Made by a program: the position numbers and the translations under genes. This document shows, piece by piece, positions 62,245 to 64,000 of a stretch of DNA of 64,000 bases. How positions within the stretch are numbered: the first letter of the stretch is position 1; every line of letters starts with the position of its first letter. The notes beneath the pieces were generated by a model, which searched no databases, was not told the origin of the DNA, and saw nothing but the letters and a program-made list of their open reading frames with translations. Source of the DNA: Stakelama marina (GTDB taxonomy: Bacteria; Pseudomonadota; Alphaproteobacteria; Sphingomonadales; Sphingomonadaceae); contig NZ_JAGRQC010000003.1 in assembly GCF_018122655.1 (NCBI RefSeq), forward strand, positions 1 through 64,000, given 5' to 3'.

Positions 62245-62624
62245 AGCTGCCGCCCTATGCAGAGCTGCTGAAACTCACCGTCGAATCGCATGAGGATGGC
62301 GCCGCGCCGATCCTCGCGATGCCGTTCGAAAGCGATGTCCTCGGGCGGCCCGGCTTCCTGCACGGCGGTGCGATCGGCGGGCTGCTCGAAATGGCGGCGA
62401 TCGTCGCGCTCCACGATGCGCTGGGGAACGACGATGCGCGGGTGAAGCCGGTCAACGTGACGATCGACTTCATGCGCGGCGGACGCGAAAAGACGACGCG
62501 CGCACAGGGCATCGTCACGCGGCTCGGCACGCGCGTCGCCAATGTCGAAGCGGTGGCGTGGCAGGACGACAGGGACCGGCCGATCGCCGGCGCACGGATG
62601 AATTACCTGATCGCGCGAAGCTGA
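62241..62624 (+). CDS. Hot-dog fold acyl-CoA thioesterase (PaaI-like) 2
   Basis: 127 residues with the canonical PaaI motif GFLHGGAIGGLLEMAA (HGG and Glu) and VNVTIDFMRGG. Length and motifs fit the family. It likely cleaves short or aromatic acyl-CoAs, alone or with the adjoining paralogue. The tandem pair is a recurrent arrangement in alphaproteobacteria. It converges on the sugar dehydrogenase gene with a 4-bp gap. Confidence 0.87.
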   Translation: MKLPPYAELLKLTVESHEDGAAPILAMPFESDVLGRPGFLHGGAIGGLLEMAAIVALHDALGNDDARVKPVNVTIDFMRGGREKTTRAQGIVTRLGTRVANVEAVAWQDDRDRPIAGARMNYLIARS

Positions 62625-62628
62625 ACCT

Positions 62629-63819
62629 TCACTTCGGCACCGCGCGCATCAACTTGCCGTTGTCGCCGTCCTGAAGCAGCCACAACGATCCGTCGGGCGA
62701 CTGCGCCACGTCGCGAATCCGCATCCCCATGTCCCAGCGATCGACCTTCTGCGCGTCGGTGCCGTTCAGCTTCGCGCGCACCAGCGCCTGGCCCGACAGC
62801 GCCCCCATGATCGCCGATCCCCGCCACTGCGGAAAATCGCTGCCCGACCAGATGACGAGACCTGCGGGCGATATGGACGGATTCCACCAGAGCTTGGGCG
62901 GTTCGAACTCAGGATGCGTATCGTGGTCCGGAATCGGCGAGCCGTCGTAATTGTCGCCGTTCGACACCACCGGCCAGCCGTAATTCCTGCCCTTCAGGAT
63001 CAGGTTGAGCTCGTCGCCGCCCTTCGGCCCCATCTCGATCTCCCACAAATTTCCTGCGGCATCGAAGGTCAGGCCATAAGGATTGCGGTGGCCGGACGAC
63101 CAGATATAGGCGCGCTCGCCACCCGCGGATAGATAGGGATTGTCGGGCGCGGGCTTGCCGTCGAGCGTCATGTGCAAAATCTTGCCGAGCGCGCTGTTCG
63201 GGTCCTGCGCGGGGGTCTTGCGCTGACGTTCCCCGGACGAGAGGAACAGCGACTGGCCATCGGGGGCGAAGGCGATGATGCTGCCGAACTGACCGCCGCC
63301 GCCGGGCGGTTGCTGGTGGAAAATGACCTTGAGACCGGTAAGCCTGGGCGACGCACCGCTCTCGTCGAGCGTGGCATGGGCAAGCGCCAGGGCGCTGCCG
63401 CCGCTGCCCGGCTCCGAATAGCTGAAATAGATGCCGCGATCCGCCGCGAAAGTCGGCGCTGGCGCGATATCGAGCAGCCCGCCCTGCCCGCCATATTCGA
63501 CCGCGGGAACGCCGCCGACATCGACCGGCTGCTCGCCCCGCTTCCAGATCTTAATGTGTCCCGGCTTTTCGGTGACCAGCGCCCGACCGTCGGGCAGGAA
63601 CGCGACCGAAAAGGGATTGTCGAACTCCGCAACCGCGCTGAGCGTGAACGACGCCGAACTGTCGGGGACGGGAACGGGCGTGCCGGCAGACCGGCCGTCG
63701 GTCGTGGCTGATGCCGACGCATAGGGGCCGCCAGCCTGCTGGTCGGACCGCTGCCCCTGCGAACACGCTGTCAGGATCAGCAAGCCCGCCGCGGCGACAA
63801 TGGACGAAGACGGGGACAT
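62629..63819 (-). CDS. PQQ-dependent sugar (soluble aldose) dehydrogenase-like lipoprotein
   Basis: 396 residues from ATG at 63819. A lipoprotein signal ends at LILTAC (Cys about 18), so it is anchored in the periplasm. The six-bladed propeller of the GSDH family is clear: NPFSVAFLPDGRALVTEKPGHIKIW, GLLDIAPAPTFA, LFLSSGERQRKT, IWSSGHRNPYGLTFDAAGNLWEIEMGPKGGDELN and the C-terminal RIRDVAQSPDGSLWLLQD. It would oxidise aldoses with PQQ and pass electrons to the respiratory chain; relatives are YliI/sorbosone dehydrogenase. The longer frame to 63987 is rejected because it lacks a signal peptide. Confidence 0.87.
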   Translation of the reverse strand: MSPSSSIVAAAGLLILTACSQGQRSDQQAGGPYASASATTDGRSAGTPVPVPDSSASFTLSAVAEFDNPFSVAFLPDGRALVTEKPGHIKIWKRGEQPVDVGGVPAVEYGGQGGLLDIAPAPTFAADRGIYFSYSEPGSGGSALALAHATLDESGASPRLTGLKVIFHQQPPGGGGQFGSIIAFAPDGQSLFLSSGERQRKTPAQDPNSALGKILHMTLDGKPAPDNPYLSAGGERAYIWSSGHRNPYGLTFDAAGNLWEIEMGPKGGDELNLILKGRNYGWPVVSNGDNYDGSPIPDHDTHPEFEPPKLWWNPSISPAGLVIWSGSDFPQWRGSAIMGALSGQALVRAKLNGTDAQKVDRWDMGMRIRDVAQSPDGSLWLLQDGDNGKLMRAVPK

Positions 63820-63925
63820 TCGGGTTCCTTCGTGTCTTGGTTCGTCCCTTGGACGACTCACGTCGCGGATAAGAGTTGCTTCCCGCCCGGACTTTGGCAA
63901 GATGCTGATTGGGGGAGCTAAATTC

Positions 63926-64000
63926 ATGATTGCAAATCGATTCCTGCGCCTGGTCGTGTTGGCCGCGGCGTTCGCATGGGCCAGCACGGGCTTCGCAGGC
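63926..64000 (+). CDS. Exported protein, N-terminal fragment (3' end outside window)
   Basis: Only 25 codons are visible, starting at ATG 63926 with GGGGGAG (63911-63917) upstream. MIANRFLRLVVLAAAFAWAS followed by TGFAG is a standard signal peptide, with basic residues then a hydrophobic core. The mature part lies beyond the window, so the function is unknown. It is divergent from the sugar dehydrogenase gene. Confidence 0.65.
   Translation, partial: MIANRFLRLVVLAAAFAWASTGFAG

Noticed and set aside
1..64000. tRNA, rRNA or CRISPR array
   Set aside because: No cloverleaf with conserved loops, no rRNA-like stretch and no regularly spaced direct repeats were noticed by reading; a covariance-model search would be decisive.

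Overview
The window is GC-rich, densely coded chromosomal DNA from an alphaproteobacterium, most likely a sphingomonad (Sphingomonas/Sphingobium type). The reasons are three very large TonB-dependent receptors (TBDRs) of the Xanthomonas/Caulobacter type, each next to carbohydrate-active enzymes, paired 'tryptophan halogenase' genes beside the receptors, frequent ATGA start/stop overlaps, and oxidative (non-phosphorylating) sugar pathways. It reads as two adjoining polysaccharide-utilisation regions followed by an unrelated CoA/lipid-type region. No rRNA, tRNA or CRISPR was recognised.

Region A (about 1-25.2 kb) looks like a locus for trimming xyloglucan-type side chains. After an IS3-family transposase end (1-140), a minus-strand block runs from an unclassified TIM-barrel protein (15078-13150) through a TBDR (13036-9956), two flavin-dependent halogenase homologues, a secreted protein of unknown function and an SGNH esterase to a GH35 beta-galactosidase and a GH31 alpha-xylosidase with a PA14 insert. 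Divergent from it is a tightly coupled plus-strand operon: SGNH esterase, GH29 alpha-L-fucosidase, FucP-type permease, fuconolactonase, aldo/keto reductase, split UxaA-type dehydratase, SDR, FAH-family hydrolase, mutarotase, then an IclR regulator. Esterase, fucosidase, galactosidase and xylosidase together match acetylated, fucosylated xyloglucan oligosaccharides. The released L-fucose can be carried to pyruvate plus lactate entirely by genes in the window. The backbone endoglucanase is not here.

Region B (about 25.4-56 kb) looks like a locus for arabinan and arabinogalactan side chains: a GH43, TBDR, two more halogenase homologues, a methyltransferase, another TBDR, a GH43 arabinanase, a GH51 arabinofuranosidase, a GntR/FadR regulator, an IlvD/Edd sugar-acid dehydratase, a mutarotase, an MFS symporter, a GH127 beta-L-arabinofuranosidase, an SMP-30 lactonase, KDGal kinase, KDPGal aldolase, an AraD1/FAH protein, a galactose/arabinose 1-dehydrogenase and two more GH43 proteins. 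The enzyme set gives a De Ley-Doudoroff galactose pathway plus the front end of oxidative L-arabinose degradation. A palindrome, TATTGTCnGACAATA, and degenerate relatives lie in the divergent promoters of this region and are the likely GntR operators.

Region C (about 56-64 kb) holds an SDR, a thiolase, a crotonase and a winged-helix regulator with a degenerate receiver. Upstream of these is a translationally coupled trio: a 45-residue peptide, a protein of unknown fold and a His-rich cupin/oxygenase-like protein. Two hot-dog thioesterases, a PQQ-type sugar dehydrogenase lipoprotein and the start of another exported protein follow. The small-peptide trio (59753-61640) and the halogenase/methyltransferase genes embedded in the glycan operons are the best candidates for something undescribed.
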